Below, piece after piece: positions 43,930-51,851 of a stretch of 64,000 bases of DNA (positions are counted from its first letter, which is position 1; each line of letters begins with the position of its first letter). The notes below the pieces were generated by a model. That model ran no database searches. It saw only the letters and a program-made list of their open reading frames with translations, and was not told the origin of the DNA. The stretch comes from Amycolatopsis australiensis (GTDB lineage: Bacteria; Actinomycetota; Actinomycetes; Mycobacteriales; Pseudonocardiaceae), in the NCBI RefSeq assembly GCF_900119165.1, contig NZ_FPJG01000006.1, forward strand, positions 1,364,001 to 1,428,000. Reading direction: 5' to 3'. Both the position numbers and the translations under genes were made by a program.

Positions 43930-45099
43930 CTACGGCTCGACCGCCCGGTTGAGCCAAGCCAGCGCGTCTGCCACAGGCTGCAGGTCGAGACGGCGTCCGT
44001 CACGCAGGCGCAGCGAAAGCTGACCCGCCGCGACCTCCCGCGAACCGATGACCGCCTGGAACGGTGCCCAGCGGCCGTCCCGGATACGCGCACCGAGGCT
44101 GCCCTCGGCGGCGATCTCCGCCCGCAGGTTCCCGCACCGGTCCAGGACCTCCCGCGCATACGGCACTTCCGCGGCGGAAACCGGCAACAGCCGAAGCTGC
44201 ACCGGCGCCAGCCAGGCCGGGAACGCACCGCCGTGGACCTCGACCAGCTGCGCCACCGCGCGTTCGACGCTGCCGATGATGCTGCGATGCACCATGACCG
44301 GCCGGTGCTTCGCCGCGTCGGCGCCGACGTACTCCAGACCGAACTGTTCCGGCTGGTGGAAGTCGACCTGCACGGTCGACAGGGTCGATTCGCGACCGGC
44401 ACTGTCGGCGATCTGGACGTCGATCTTCGGTCCGTAGAAGGCCGCTTCCCCTTCGACGGCGTCGTAGGGCAGCCCGTCGAGCACCGAACGCAGGATTTCC
44501 ACCGAACGGTCCCAGTCTCCGGCGACGTACTTCCCGCCGGCGCCGGGCAGGGACAGCCGGTAGCGGGCCGGCCGGATGTCGAGCGCGTCGTAGGCCTGCC
44601 GGATCATCGCCAGCGCGGCGGACGCCTCGGCCTCGACCTGGTCGAGGGTGCAGAAGATGTGCGCGTCGTTGAGCTGGATCGCCCGCACCCGGCTCAGGCC
44701 GCCGAGCACGCCGGAGAGCTCGCTGCGGTACATCCCGCCCAGCTCGGCGATCCGCAGCGGCAGCTCGCGGTGGCTGCGGCCGCGCGAGCGGTAGATCAGC
44801 GCGTGGTGCGGACAGAGGCTCGGCCGCAGCACGAGCTGCTCGCCACCGACGTCCATGGGCGGGTACATGTCGTCGCGGTAGTGCGCCCAGTGCCCGGAAA
44901 TCTCGTACAGCTCGCGTTTCGCGAGCACCGGCGAATGGACGTGCCGGTAGCCGGAGCGCCGTTCGAGACCGCGGACGTACTCCTCAAGGCTGTGCCGGAC
45001 GATCGCGCCGTCGGGCAGCCAGTAGGGCAGGCCCGCGCCGATGAGCGGGTCGGTGCCGAACAAGCCGAGTTCACGGCCGAGCTTGCGGTGGTCGTGCAT
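43930..45099 (-). CDS. thrS2: Short threonyl-tRNA synthetase without TGS and editing domains
   Basis: A 389-residue class II synthetase, against about 640 for full ThrRS. It contains the catalytic core (about residues 25-285) with a Zn-Cys in RPSLCPHHAL, motif 2 around MYRSELSGVLGGLSRVRAIQ and motif 3 VMVHRSIIGSVERAVA, then the anticodon-binding domain (about 290-385). The N-terminal TGS and editing domains are missing, so mischarged Ser-tRNA would not be corrected. The ATG at 45099 has GAGGAG 6 bases upstream. A Thr leader peptide and hairpin precede it. It is probably a second, inducible or resistance-type ThrRS; the gene symbol is provisional. Confidence 0.88.
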   Translation of the reverse strand: MHDHRKLGRELGLFGTDPLIGAGLPYWLPDGAIVRHSLEEYVRGLERRSGYRHVHSPVLAKRELYEISGHWAHYRDDMYPPMDVGGEQLVLRPSLCPHHALIYRSRGRSHRELPLRIAELGGMYRSELSGVLGGLSRVRAIQLNDAHIFCTLDQVEAEASAALAMIRQAYDALDIRPARYRLSLPGAGGKYVAGDWDRSVEILRSVLDGLPYDAVEGEAAFYGPKIDVQIADSAGRESTLSTVQVDFHQPEQFGLEYVGADAAKHRPVMVHRSIIGSVERAVAQLVEVHGGAFPAWLAPVQLRLLPVSAAEVPYAREVLDRCGNLRAEIAAEGSLGARIRDGRWAPFQAVIGSREVAAGQLSLRLRDGRRLDLQPVADALAWLNRAVEP

Positions 45100-45141
45100 T
45101 GTGGACTCCTCGGGAACGGCGAGGCGGAAGACCACAAGACG

Positions 45142-45167
45142 AAGCCCGGGACGACCGCCCCGGGCTT
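45142..45167 (-). terminator. Attenuator hairpin in the thrS2 leader
   Basis: On the minus strand AAGCCCGGG pairs with CCCGGGCTT over an 8-base loop, followed by CGTCTTGTGGTCTT. It lies between the Thr leader peptide and the ThrRS start. The upstream TCCCGGCG in the leader-peptide end could pair with the left arm and form an anti-terminator. Confidence 0.7.
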
Positions 45168-45180
45168 GGATGAGCGTGGA

Positions 45181-45231
45181 TCAGCGCGCCGGGACACTTT
45201 CCGGCGTCGTCGTCAGTGCAGCGCGCTTCAC
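45181..45231 (-). CDS. Threonine leader peptide of thrS2
   Basis: A 16-residue frame, GTG to TGA, reads MKRAALTTTPESVPAR with three tandem ACG (Thr) codons. A -10-like TACCGT lies 7 bases before the GTG, so the message may be leaderless. Stalling at the Thr codons when charged Thr-tRNA is scarce would favour an anti-terminator and expression of ThrRS. The arrangement (Thr codons, hairpin, synthetase) is self-consistent; regulation is inferred. Confidence 0.7.
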   Translation of the reverse strand: MKRAALTTTPESVPAR

Positions 45232-45293
45232 GGGATCGACGGTAGCACCGGTTCGTGACCCGGTCCGCTTCTTTCCCGGGAGGTGCTTGCGCC

Positions 45294-45650
45294 TTGCAGT
45301 CGGTCGCCGCGGCTGCGGTCCTGCTCTTCGCCTGTGGGCCTGCCGGGCCGACGCGAGTTCTCTCCGAGTCGCCGCGCCGGTGCCGACCGGGCCGGTCTTG
45401 CCGTTCACGCCCGTCGATCTGGCGAAGGTCGACGCCGATCCGTGCCGTGCGGGCGGCCGACAACGTCGCCCGAGGTGTGGCAGTCCCCGGTCGTCTCCGT
45501 GCTGCAGCCGGTTCGTGATCGGGGCAACCTCACCGACCTCAAGGACACGCCCCGGCGGCAATCCGGCGTCATGGACCCGTGGACCGAAACCTCCGTGTCC
45601 GGATTGCCTGCCGTGGCCTTCCACGAGCCGCCGGGGCCTGAACCGGCTAG
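45294..45650 (+). pseudogene. Frameshifted DUF3558-like lipoprotein remnant
   Basis: After GGGAGG at 45278, a TTG starts LQSVAAAAVLLFACGPAG, a lipoprotein signal. The reading then passes to another frame for VPTGPVLPFTPVDLAKVDAD and to a third for LQPVRDRGNLTDLKD and VSGLPAVAFHEPPGP. These pieces match the order of a DUF3558 lipoprotein. At least two frameshifts and loss of the 3' end show decay. The end meets the 3' end of the UPF0303 gene. Confidence 0.55.
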
Positions 45651-46111
45651 GCCAGGAACCGTTCCAGCTGCTCGACCACGAACGCGTGGTCGTCCGCCTG
45701 GGGCAGGCCCGACACGCCCACCGTGCCCACCGGGCCGACTCCGCGGACGATCACCGGGAACACCCCGCCGTGGGCCGCGTACTCGTCCGGGTTCAGGCGC
45801 GCGTCCTCCTCGAACGAGCCGCCCTTCGCGCGGAACTGCGTGCCCACGTAGAACGAGCTGTGTCCGTAGCGGTCCACCACCCGGCTCTTGCGGTCGATCC
45901 ACGCATCGTTGTCCGCCGACGTTCCCGGCAGCGCCGCGTGGAACAGCCGCTGGCCCGCCCGGCGGACCGAGATCGTCACCGGCAGTCCCCGCTCGCGGGC
46001 CGCGGCCAGCAGCTGCTGGCCCAACGCGAGCGCCGTCTCGTTGTCGAACTTCGTGAACTGAAGGCGTTCCTCCTGGTCGGCGAGCTGGGCGAGACGGTCC
46101 GATTCGGTCAT
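45647..46111 (-). CDS. UPF0303 / heme-degrading-domain-like protein
   Basis: A 154-residue protein of the UPF0303 group with a PAS-like or GlcG-type fold. It begins MTESDRLAQLADQEERLQF and contains TISVRRAGQRLFHAALPG, DRKSRVVDRYGHSSFYVG and RGVGPVGTVGVSGLPQADDH. The HbpS/GlcG relationship suggests binding of heme or a small molecule, but function is unknown. An AT-rich palindromic operator lies just upstream of its ATG. Confidence 0.82.
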   Translation of the reverse strand: MTESDRLAQLADQEERLQFTKFDNETALALGQQLLAAARERGLPVTISVRRAGQRLFHAALPGTSADNDAWIDRKSRVVDRYGHSSFYVGTQFRAKGGSFEEDARLNPDEYAAHGGVFPVIVRGVGPVGTVGVSGLPQADDHAFVVEQLERFLA

Positions 46112-46117
46112 GCCGCC

Positions 46118-46142
46118 ATTAAATCAACAGTGTTGTTTAATT
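46118..46142. promoter_or_regulatory. AT-rich palindromic operator upstream of the UPF0303 gene
   Basis: CAACA-G-TGTTG lies at the centre and is flanked by ATTAAA on the left and TTTAAT on the right, with one extra T on the left. The ACAGTGT core resembles operators of TetR-family repressors. No TetR gene lies nearby. The AT content is exceptional for this genome. Confidence 0.55.
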
Positions 46143-46289
46143 GCCAGTGATGCCGGCCGCCCGGCATGGTCCAGATTTCGAAGGTAGCTGCTCGATGAAC
46201 TCGAGCCCGGCGACATCCGTGTAGAAGGCGCGTGAGCGCTCCAGGTCGGTCGACGCGGCGAAGGCGACCAGTTCCGCTGAGCCGAGCAA
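46137..46289 (-). pseudogene. Truncated VOC-family gene
   Basis: A TTG at 46289 follows GGAGGTGA and begins a VOC protein (LLGSAELVAFAASTDLERSR, then AFYTDVAGLEF), but the frame ends after 50 residues where about 115-120 are expected. Only the first beta-alpha unit remains. It is probably nonfunctional, and the break lies next to the operator. Confidence 0.65.
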
Positions 46290-46365
46290 GGCTTCACCTC
46301 CGGTCGTGAAGGTGCTGCTTGCCCGGGCCGTTGACGTGGGGAAAGCTCGCCGCGAGGAGGTGGGC

Positions 46366-48312
46366 ATGGGCCGGATCCGGCGGCGGACGGTGCTCGGTGG
46401 CGCGGCCGCGGCCACCGTGGTCGGCTCGCTGGCGGCCGCCTGCGCCGCGCCGCCGCGCCGGGGCACGATCGACGACGTCCGGCACGTCGTCGTGCTCATG
46501 CAGGAGAACCGGTCCTTCGACCACTACTACGGCACGATGGCCGGCGTACGCGGCTTCGGCGACCGCGCGGCGTTGCGGGACGTCTTCCGCCAGCGCGGCA
46601 AGGGCGCGCCGGTGCTGCCGTTCCGGATCGACACGTCCGTTGTGGACGGCCAGGACCTCGGCGAGCTCCCGCACGACTGGAACAGCACGCACCGCGCGTG
46701 GAACGGCGGCGCGTACGACGCCTGGGTCACCACGAAGGGCCCCATGACGATGGGGTACTTCACGCGCGAGGACATCCCGTTCCAGCGCGCGCTGGCGGCC
46801 GCGTTCACGGTGTGCGACCACTACTTCTGCTCGATGCAGGGCCCGACGCAGCCGAACCGGCTCTACCACTGGACCGGCACGATCGACCCGGACGGCGTCG
46901 CCGGCGGCCCGGTCACGCACAACTTCCCGGACTACGAGCCGTCGTTCCGCTGGACGACGTACCCGGAGCGGCTCGAGGCGGCCGGGATCACGTGGCAGAT
47001 CTACGCGAACGACGAGGAACGCGGCGTCCCCGAGCACTTCGTCGGCGACTACGGCGACAACCCGCTGTGGCTGTTCCGGAACTTCCACGACGCGCTGTAC
47101 TCGATGGACCCGGCGAAGCGGCGGCTGGCCGAGCGCGCGAACCTGCGCACCAAGCTGCTGCCCGACTCGGGCAAGGGCAAGGACGTCGACCACGTGCTGG
47201 CCGACTTCCTCGCCGACTGCGCGAACGGGACACTGCCCGCGGTGTCGTGGGTCGTGGCGCCGTACGGCTACTGCGAGCACCCCGCGGCCCGGCCGGTCGA
47301 CGGCGCCGCCTACGTCCAGCGGATGCTGAAAGCGTTGTGGGACAACCCGCGGCTGTGGGAATCGACCGTCGTCTTCATCAACTACGACGAAAACGACGGC
47401 TTCTTCGACCACGTCGTCCCGCCGACGCCGCCGCCGGGCACGCCGGCCGAGTACCTGCCCGGCAACCGGCCGGAGAAGGGCGCGGCGTCCGGTTCTCCGG
47501 TCCCGATCGGGCTGGGCCCGCGCGTGCCGATGACCGTCGTCTCGCCGTGGAGCCGCGGCGGCTGGGTGAACTCGCAGGTCTTCGACCACACGTCGGTGCT
47601 GCGCTTCCTCGAGACGTGGACCGGGGTGCGCGAGCCGAACATCTCGGCCTGGCGCCGCGCCATCTGCGGCGACCTGACCAGCTGTTTCGACTTCGGCACG
47701 CACGACACGACGATCCCGCCGCTGCCGGACGCGAACGCGTTGCGCGCCGAAGCCGACCGGACGCAGCCGCGGCTGCCCAAGCCCGGCCTCGGCCCGGGCG
47801 CGCTGGTGCAGGACCCCGGCACGGCGAAGGCGCGTCCGCTGCCGTACCAGCCGGTCGCCTGGGCCACGGCCGAGCCGGGCACGCTCAGGCTGCACCTGGC
47901 CAACCACGGCACGCACGCGCTCCAGCTCGCCGCGTACGCCTACCACGCGGGCGGAGCGCCACAACGCTTCGACGTCGGCCCGAAGAGCGAGATGACCGGC
48001 GAAGTGCCGTACGGCGAGTCGTACGACGTCGCGATCCACGGCCCGAACGGCTTCGTCTTCGAAGCCTCCGGCGCAGCGGGCCTCGACGCGGCCATCGCCT
48101 ACACGGACACGCCCGCGCTCAAGGTCACCGTCACCAACAGCGGCCCGGCGCCGGTCATGCTGAACGACGTCCCGATCCCGCCGGGCGGCTCGCACGACTT
48201 CCCGGTACCGGCGAAGAACGGCTGGTACGACGTCACGTTCGAGGTGCCCGGGTGGCGTCGCCGCTTCGCCGGCCACCTCGAGGACGGCCGCCCGTCGTGG
48301 ACCGGGCCTTAG
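46366..48312 (+). CDS. Tat-exported phospholipase C-type phosphoesterase
   Basis: A 648-residue secreted protein. A Tat signal (RIRRRTVLGGAAAATVVG) ends in a possible lipobox SLAAACAAPP. The phosphoesterase domain (about 45-480) shows VVLMQENRSFDHYYG, CSMQGPTQPNRLYHWTG and INYDENDGFFDHVVPPTPP, the motifs of bacterial non-hemolytic phospholipases C. Two DUF756 beta-sandwich repeats (about 485-645) complete it. It cleaves phospholipid head groups outside the cell and may serve phosphate scavenging. The ATG at 46366 has GAGGAGGT upstream and sets the Tat motif near the start. Confidence 0.93.
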   Translation: MGRIRRRTVLGGAAAATVVGSLAAACAAPPRRGTIDDVRHVVVLMQENRSFDHYYGTMAGVRGFGDRAALRDVFRQRGKGAPVLPFRIDTSVVDGQDLGELPHDWNSTHRAWNGGAYDAWVTTKGPMTMGYFTREDIPFQRALAAAFTVCDHYFCSMQGPTQPNRLYHWTGTIDPDGVAGGPVTHNFPDYEPSFRWTTYPERLEAAGITWQIYANDEERGVPEHFVGDYGDNPLWLFRNFHDALYSMDPAKRRLAERANLRTKLLPDSGKGKDVDHVLADFLADCANGTLPAVSWVVAPYGYCEHPAARPVDGAAYVQRMLKALWDNPRLWESTVVFINYDENDGFFDHVVPPTPPPGTPAEYLPGNRPEKGAASGSPVPIGLGPRVPMTVVSPWSRGGWVNSQVFDHTSVLRFLETWTGVREPNISAWRRAICGDLTSCFDFGTHDTTIPPLPDANALRAEADRTQPRLPKPGLGPGALVQDPGTAKARPLPYQPVAWATAEPGTLRLHLANHGTHALQLAAYAYHAGGAPQRFDVGPKSEMTGEVPYGESYDVAIHGPNGFVFEASGAAGLDAAIAYTDTPALKVTVTNSGPAPVMLNDVPIPPGGSHDFPVPAKNGWYDVTFEVPGWRRRFAGHLEDGRPSWTGP

Positions 48313-49538
48313 CGCAAGGCGTCCAGCGCGAACGCGGCGAGCATCGCGACGCCGCTCGGCATCGCGTCCTCGTCGAAGATCACGCGGTTGGAGTGGTTCG
48401 CCGCCGCCTCGGCGGGGTCGACGCCGGGCGGGCAGCCGCCGATGAACGCGTACGCGCCGGGAACCCGTTGCAGGACGTAGGAAAAGTCCTCGGCGCCCAT
48501 CAGCGGGTCGGCGAGCAGCTCGACGTTGTCCGGGCCGAGCACGGCCGCGCCGAGCCGCAGCACCTCGGCGGCGACGCGGTCGTCGTTCACCGTCACCGGA
48601 TAGCCCGGCTCGACGTCGGCGACGACCCGGCAGCCGTGCGCGGCACCCACCGCCTCGCACACCTTCGGCAGCTCGGCGCGCACCAGCGCCCGCGTCTGCT
48701 CCGACAGCGTGCGGATCGTGCCCTCCAGCTCGGCGGTCTCCGGGATGATGTTGGACGTCGTCCCGGCCTGGATCCGGGTCACCGAGAGCACGGCGGGGTC
48801 GAACACGCTGACCCGGCGCGTGATCATGGTGTGCAGCGCCCCGACCATCGCCGCGGCCGCGGGCACCGGGTCGATCGTGTGCTGCGGCGCCGAGCCGTGG
48901 CCGCCCTTGCCGGTGACGCGCACGGTGAACGAGTCCGCCGACGCCATCAGCGGGCCGGGCCGCAGCTGCAGCAGCCCGCTGCGCGCGTTGGCCAGGATGT
49001 GTACGCCGAACGCGCGCTCGACCCGCGTCCCGGCGGCGTCGAGCACGCCTTCGTGGATCATGAACCGGGCGCCGTGGTGCCCCTCCTCGCCCGGCTGGAA
49101 CATGAACACGACCGACCCGGCAAGCTCGTCCTTGCGCGCGGCGAGCAGCCGGGCGGCCGACGCCAGCATCGCGACGTGCGTGTCGTGCCCGCACGCGTGC
49201 ATCGACTCGTCGTCCTCGGACGCGAAGTCGAGGCCGGTCTCCTCGGTCAGAGGCAGTGCGTCCATGTCGCCGCGCAGCAGCACCGCCGGGCCGGGACGGG
49301 CGCCGCGCAGGACGGCCGTCAGCGACGTCGTGGCCTTGCCTTCGGTGATCTCCAGCGGCAGGTCGGCCAGCGCCGCCCGGATCGCCGCCTGGGTGTGCGG
49401 CAGGTGCAGGCCCTGCTCGGGCCGCCGGTGCACGGCCCGCCGGAGGGCGACCGTGCGGTCCTGCAGCGCCCGCGCGGCGTCGAGGAGCCCGGCGAACGGC
49501 GTGCCGGGGAGGGTGGGCAGGTCAGTGGGTCCGGTCAT
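48309..49538 (-). CDS. M20-family amidohydrolase/carboxypeptidase
   Basis: A 409-residue zinc hydrolase. Metal-site motifs are MHACGHDTHVAMLA (about residue 112), MFQPGEEGHHGARFM, the VHILANARSG segment and a final PLMGAEDFSY. The dimerisation domain is in the middle (about 185-300). Such enzymes remove acyl groups from amino acids or hippurate-like compounds; the substrate is unknown. Its end overlaps the phospholipase gene by 4 bases (convergent). Confidence 0.9.
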   Translation of the reverse strand: MTGPTDLPTLPGTPFAGLLDAARALQDRTVALRRAVHRRPEQGLHLPHTQAAIRAALADLPLEITEGKATTSLTAVLRGARPGPAVLLRGDMDALPLTEETGLDFASEDDESMHACGHDTHVAMLASAARLLAARKDELAGSVVFMFQPGEEGHHGARFMIHEGVLDAAGTRVERAFGVHILANARSGLLQLRPGPLMASADSFTVRVTGKGGHGSAPQHTIDPVPAAAAMVGALHTMITRRVSVFDPAVLSVTRIQAGTTSNIIPETAELEGTIRTLSEQTRALVRAELPKVCEAVGAAHGCRVVADVEPGYPVTVNDDRVAAEVLRLGAAVLGPDNVELLADPLMGAEDFSYVLQRVPGAYAFIGGCPPGVDPAEAAANHSNRVIFDEDAMPSGVAMLAAFALDALR

Positions 49539-49615
49539 GCTCCCGATAGTGGCGCATGCGGCGCTTCGGGCGCACCGTGCGTGCGTTCGGTCCAGCGGCG
49601 GAATACGGTGTGCGC

Positions 49616-50098
49616 ATGGCGGTGGATGAACCGGTCACGGGCTTCGCGGTGGCTGTGGTCCGGGAAGACGGTCGGTGGCGGTGCAGTGCGCTCGACCCGG
49701 GGGCGCTGACCGAGCTCGACGCGGCGATCACGGAGCTGGGCAAGCTACGGTCCACCGGCGCGGCCTTCGGGCTACTGGCGGTCGACGACGAGTTCTTCGT
49801 CATCGTCCGGCCGAGCCCGCGTGGGCCGTCGTTGCTGCTCTCGGACGCGGCGGCGGCGCTGGACTACGACATCGCGGCGGACGTCCTCGACGTCCTGCGC
49901 GTCGACCCCCCGGACGAAGAGGACGACTCCGTCTGGCCCGAGGGCGACCTGGAGATCCTCGCGGATCTCGGGCTGCCCGGGCCGGAGCTGGAGGTCATCG
50001 TCGGCGAGGTCGACCTCTACCCGGACGAGCAGCTGCAGATGATCGCGCAGCGGTGCGGGTTCGGCAGCGAGTTCGCCAAGCTCCTGGACGAGCTCTGA
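49616..50098 (+). CDS. tRNA adenosine deaminase-associated protein
   Basis: A 160-residue protein beginning MAVDEPVTGFAVAVVREDG. It has a conserved acidic middle (DVLRVDPPDEEDDSVWPEG) and ends in ELEVIVGEVDLYPDEQLQMI. It sits directly before tadA, and the family is named for this linkage, found across actinobacteria. The biochemical role is unknown, possibly a partner or regulator of TadA. A TACGGT-type -10 lies just before the ATG, so a leaderless transcript is likely. Confidence 0.88.
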   Translation: MAVDEPVTGFAVAVVREDGRWRCSALDPGALTELDAAITELGKLRSTGAAFGLLAVDDEFFVIVRPSPRGPSLLLSDAAAALDYDIAADVLDVLRVDPPDEEDDSVWPEGDLEILADLGLPGPELEVIVGEVDLYPDEQLQMIAQRCGFGSEFAKLLDEL

Positions 50099-50121
50099 GA
50101 CGCCCGTCCGACACCGAGGCC

Positions 50122-50550
50122 GTGGCGGCCGCGCTGGAAGCGGCGCGCGCGCCCGGCGCGGACGTGCCGATCGGGGCGGTCGTGTTCGGCCCCGACGGCA
50201 CGCCACTGGCGGCGGCCCGCAACGCCCGCGTCGAGCTGGGCGACCCGACAGCGCACGCGGAGATCCTCGCCCTGCGCGCGGCGGCGCGCGTGGTGGGCGA
50301 CGGCTGGCGGCTCGAGGGCTGCACGCTGGCGGTGACGCTGGAGCCGTGCACGATGTGCGCGGGCGCGCTGGTCCTGGCGCGGATCGCCCGGCTGGTGTTC
50401 GGGGCGTGGGAGCCGAAGACGGGCGCGGTGGGCTCGCTGTGGGACGTCGTGCGTGACCGCCGTCTCAACCACCGCCCGGAAGTCCACGGCGGAGTGCTGG
50501 TCGACGAGTGCTCGGCGCTGCTGGCGACGTACTTCGCGACGCGACGCTGA
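50122..50550 (+). CDS. tadA: tRNA-specific adenosine deaminase
   Basis: A 142-residue zinc deaminase. The catalytic motifs are PTAHAEILAL (His and catalytic Glu) and EPCTMCAGALV (two Zn Cys). It converts A34 to inosine in tRNA-Arg and resembles the mycobacterial gene Rv3752c. The GTG at 50122 fits homolog lengths; the open frame upstream is a shadow. It lies 23 bases after its associated gene in an operon. Confidence 0.92.
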   Translation: MAAALEAARAPGADVPIGAVVFGPDGTPLAAARNARVELGDPTAHAEILALRAAARVVGDGWRLEGCTLAVTLEPCTMCAGALVLARIARLVFGAWEPKTGAVGSLWDVVRDRRLNHRPEVHGGVLVDECSALLATYFATRR

Positions 50551-50582
50551 TTCAGGCGCGCGGTGCCGGGTACTCGACCGGC

Positions 50583-50798
50583 ATGACGATGAAGCACAAG
50601 ATCCAGCAGGTGATGGGCAGTGCTCGCGAGAAGGCCGGCGCGGTGACCGGCAACCGCCGTCTGCAGGCATCGGGCCGCGTCCAGCGACGCTCGGCCCAGT
50701 TCGGCTCGGCGGCCCACGACGTCCGCCGGCGCGCGACGGGCGTGGTGCGGGAAGCCCAGGTCAGGTGGCGTAACGGGCGGGCCGCCCACCCCTCGTGA
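50583..50798 (+). CDS. CsbD-like stress protein
   Basis: A 71-residue, highly basic, hydrophilic protein starting MTMKHKIQQVMGSAREKAGA with a CsbD-like VTGNRRLQASGRVQ segment. CsbD proteins are small sigma-B-type stress proteins. The C-terminal half is more basic than usual. Start codons at 50583 or 50589 are both possible. It lies 32 bases after tadA. Confidence 0.7.
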   Translation: MTMKHKIQQVMGSAREKAGAVTGNRRLQASGRVQRRSAQFGSAAHDVRRRATGVVREAQVRWRNGRAAHPS

Positions 50799-50831
50799 GG
50801 CTCGCGGCGGCCCTCGGGTATTGTTCTCGGC

Positions 50832-50918
50832 GGTGGCGTGTCCGAGCGGCCGAAGGAGCACGACTCGAAATCGTGTGACGGTTAATCCCGTCCGTGGGTT
50901 CAAATCCCACCGCCACCG
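50832..50918 (+). tRNA. tRNA-Ser (anticodon CGA)
   Basis: An 87-base type II tRNA. The acceptor arms GGTGGCG (50832-50838) and CGCCACC (50911-50917) pair, with discriminator G. The anticodon stem CACGA / TCGTG encloses CTCGAAA with anticodon CGA at 50866-50868. A long variable arm and GGGTTCAAATCCC follow. The 3' CCA is not encoded. Confidence 0.95.
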
Positions 50919-50931
50919 CTCTCGACAGCGA

Positions 50932-50965
50932 AACGCCCGGCGATCCCCACGGGTCGCCGGGCGTT
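50932..50965 (+). terminator. Hairpin downstream of tRNA-Ser
   Basis: AACGCCCGGCGA pairs perfectly with TCGCCGGGCGTT over a 10-base loop, 14 bases after the tRNA. Confidence 0.75.
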
Positions 50966-51068
50966 CTGCTGTGCCGTGTCAGGTGCGAACGCGCCTGCTG
51001 GGCGCTTGACTTGAAGGGCTCTTGAAGTGTGACGGTGGTCGGCGGAACCGAACACCAGGGAGCACACC

Positions 51069-51851
51069 ATGAAGGTCCTCGTCACCGGGGCCACCGGCCA
51101 CACCGGACGCCACGTCGTCAGCGGCCTGCTCGGCCAGGGCATCGACGTCAGAGTTCTCGTCCGCGACCGCGCGAAGGCGCCCGAAGGCGTCCACGTCGTC
51201 CAGGGCGACATCACCAACCCGGCCGAAGCCGCCGAAGGGGTCGATGCCGTCTACCTGCTCTGGCCGTTCTTCACCGCCGAAGGCATCGAGAACGCCGTGA
51301 AGCCGTTCAAGGACAAGCGAATCGTCTACCTTTCCGCGATGTCCGCCGAAGAAGGGGGCGTCTGGGGAGACGTCGAAGCCGCCGTCGAAGACGTCACCGA
51401 ACGGTGGACCTTCCTTCGCGTGACCGGCCTCGCCACCAACACTCTCGCTTGGGCCGGGCAGGCCAGAGGCGGCGTCGTACGAGCGCCTTACGGCCAGGCC
51501 AAGAGGTCGCTCGTGCACGAACGGGACGTCGCCGACATGGCCCTCGCGGCCTTGGCTGAAGACCACGCGAAACAGACCTATCTCGTCACCGGTCCCGAAG
51601 CCCTGGCCCAGGCTGAACAGGCCCGGCTCATCGGCGAGGCGCTGGGAAAGCCCGTCCGGTGGGAAGAACAGCCGACGGAAGAGGCGAAAAGGCAGTTGAG
51701 CGCGTACCTGGGTGCGGAATTCGCGGTGAGCGCCTTGCGGCACTGGGCGTCACTCGTCGACGAACCGGAACCAGTGTCCCTGGACGTCGCCAGGGTGACC
51801 GGGCACCCCGCCAGGCCCTTCGACGAGTGGGCGCGCGAGCACTTCAGCTGA
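51069..51851 (+). CDS. NmrA/NAD(P)H-binding atypical short-chain dehydrogenase
   Basis: A 260-residue Rossmann protein. It begins MKVLVTGATGHTGRHVVSGL with the GxxGxxG dinucleotide motif at residues 7-13 and carries VRVLVRDRAKAPEG after strand 2. It resembles NmrA-like or quinone oxidoreductase-type atypical SDRs that sense or use NADPH. Classic Tyr-x3-Lys is not evident. Substrate unknown. The start has GGGAGCACACC upstream. Its end overlaps the convergent helical protein gene. Confidence 0.87.
   Translation: MKVLVTGATGHTGRHVVSGLLGQGIDVRVLVRDRAKAPEGVHVVQGDITNPAEAAEGVDAVYLLWPFFTAEGIENAVKPFKDKRIVYLSAMSAEEGGVWGDVEAAVEDVTERWTFLRVTGLATNTLAWAGQARGGVVRAPYGQAKRSLVHERDVADMALAALAEDHAKQTYLVTGPEALAQAEQARLIGEALGKPVRWEEQPTEEAKRQLSAYLGAEFAVSALRHWASLVDEPEPVSLDVARVTGHPARPFDEWAREHFS

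Noticed and set aside
45100..45240. T-box riboswitch before the ThrRS gene
   Set aside because: No T-box core sequence or Stem I pattern is visible; a Thr leader peptide with a hairpin explains the region better.
46698..49709. 1003-codon plus-strand open frame
   Set aside because: It is a shadow of the phospholipase C-like gene and of the opposite-strand M20 gene, with low-complexity Arg-rich translation.
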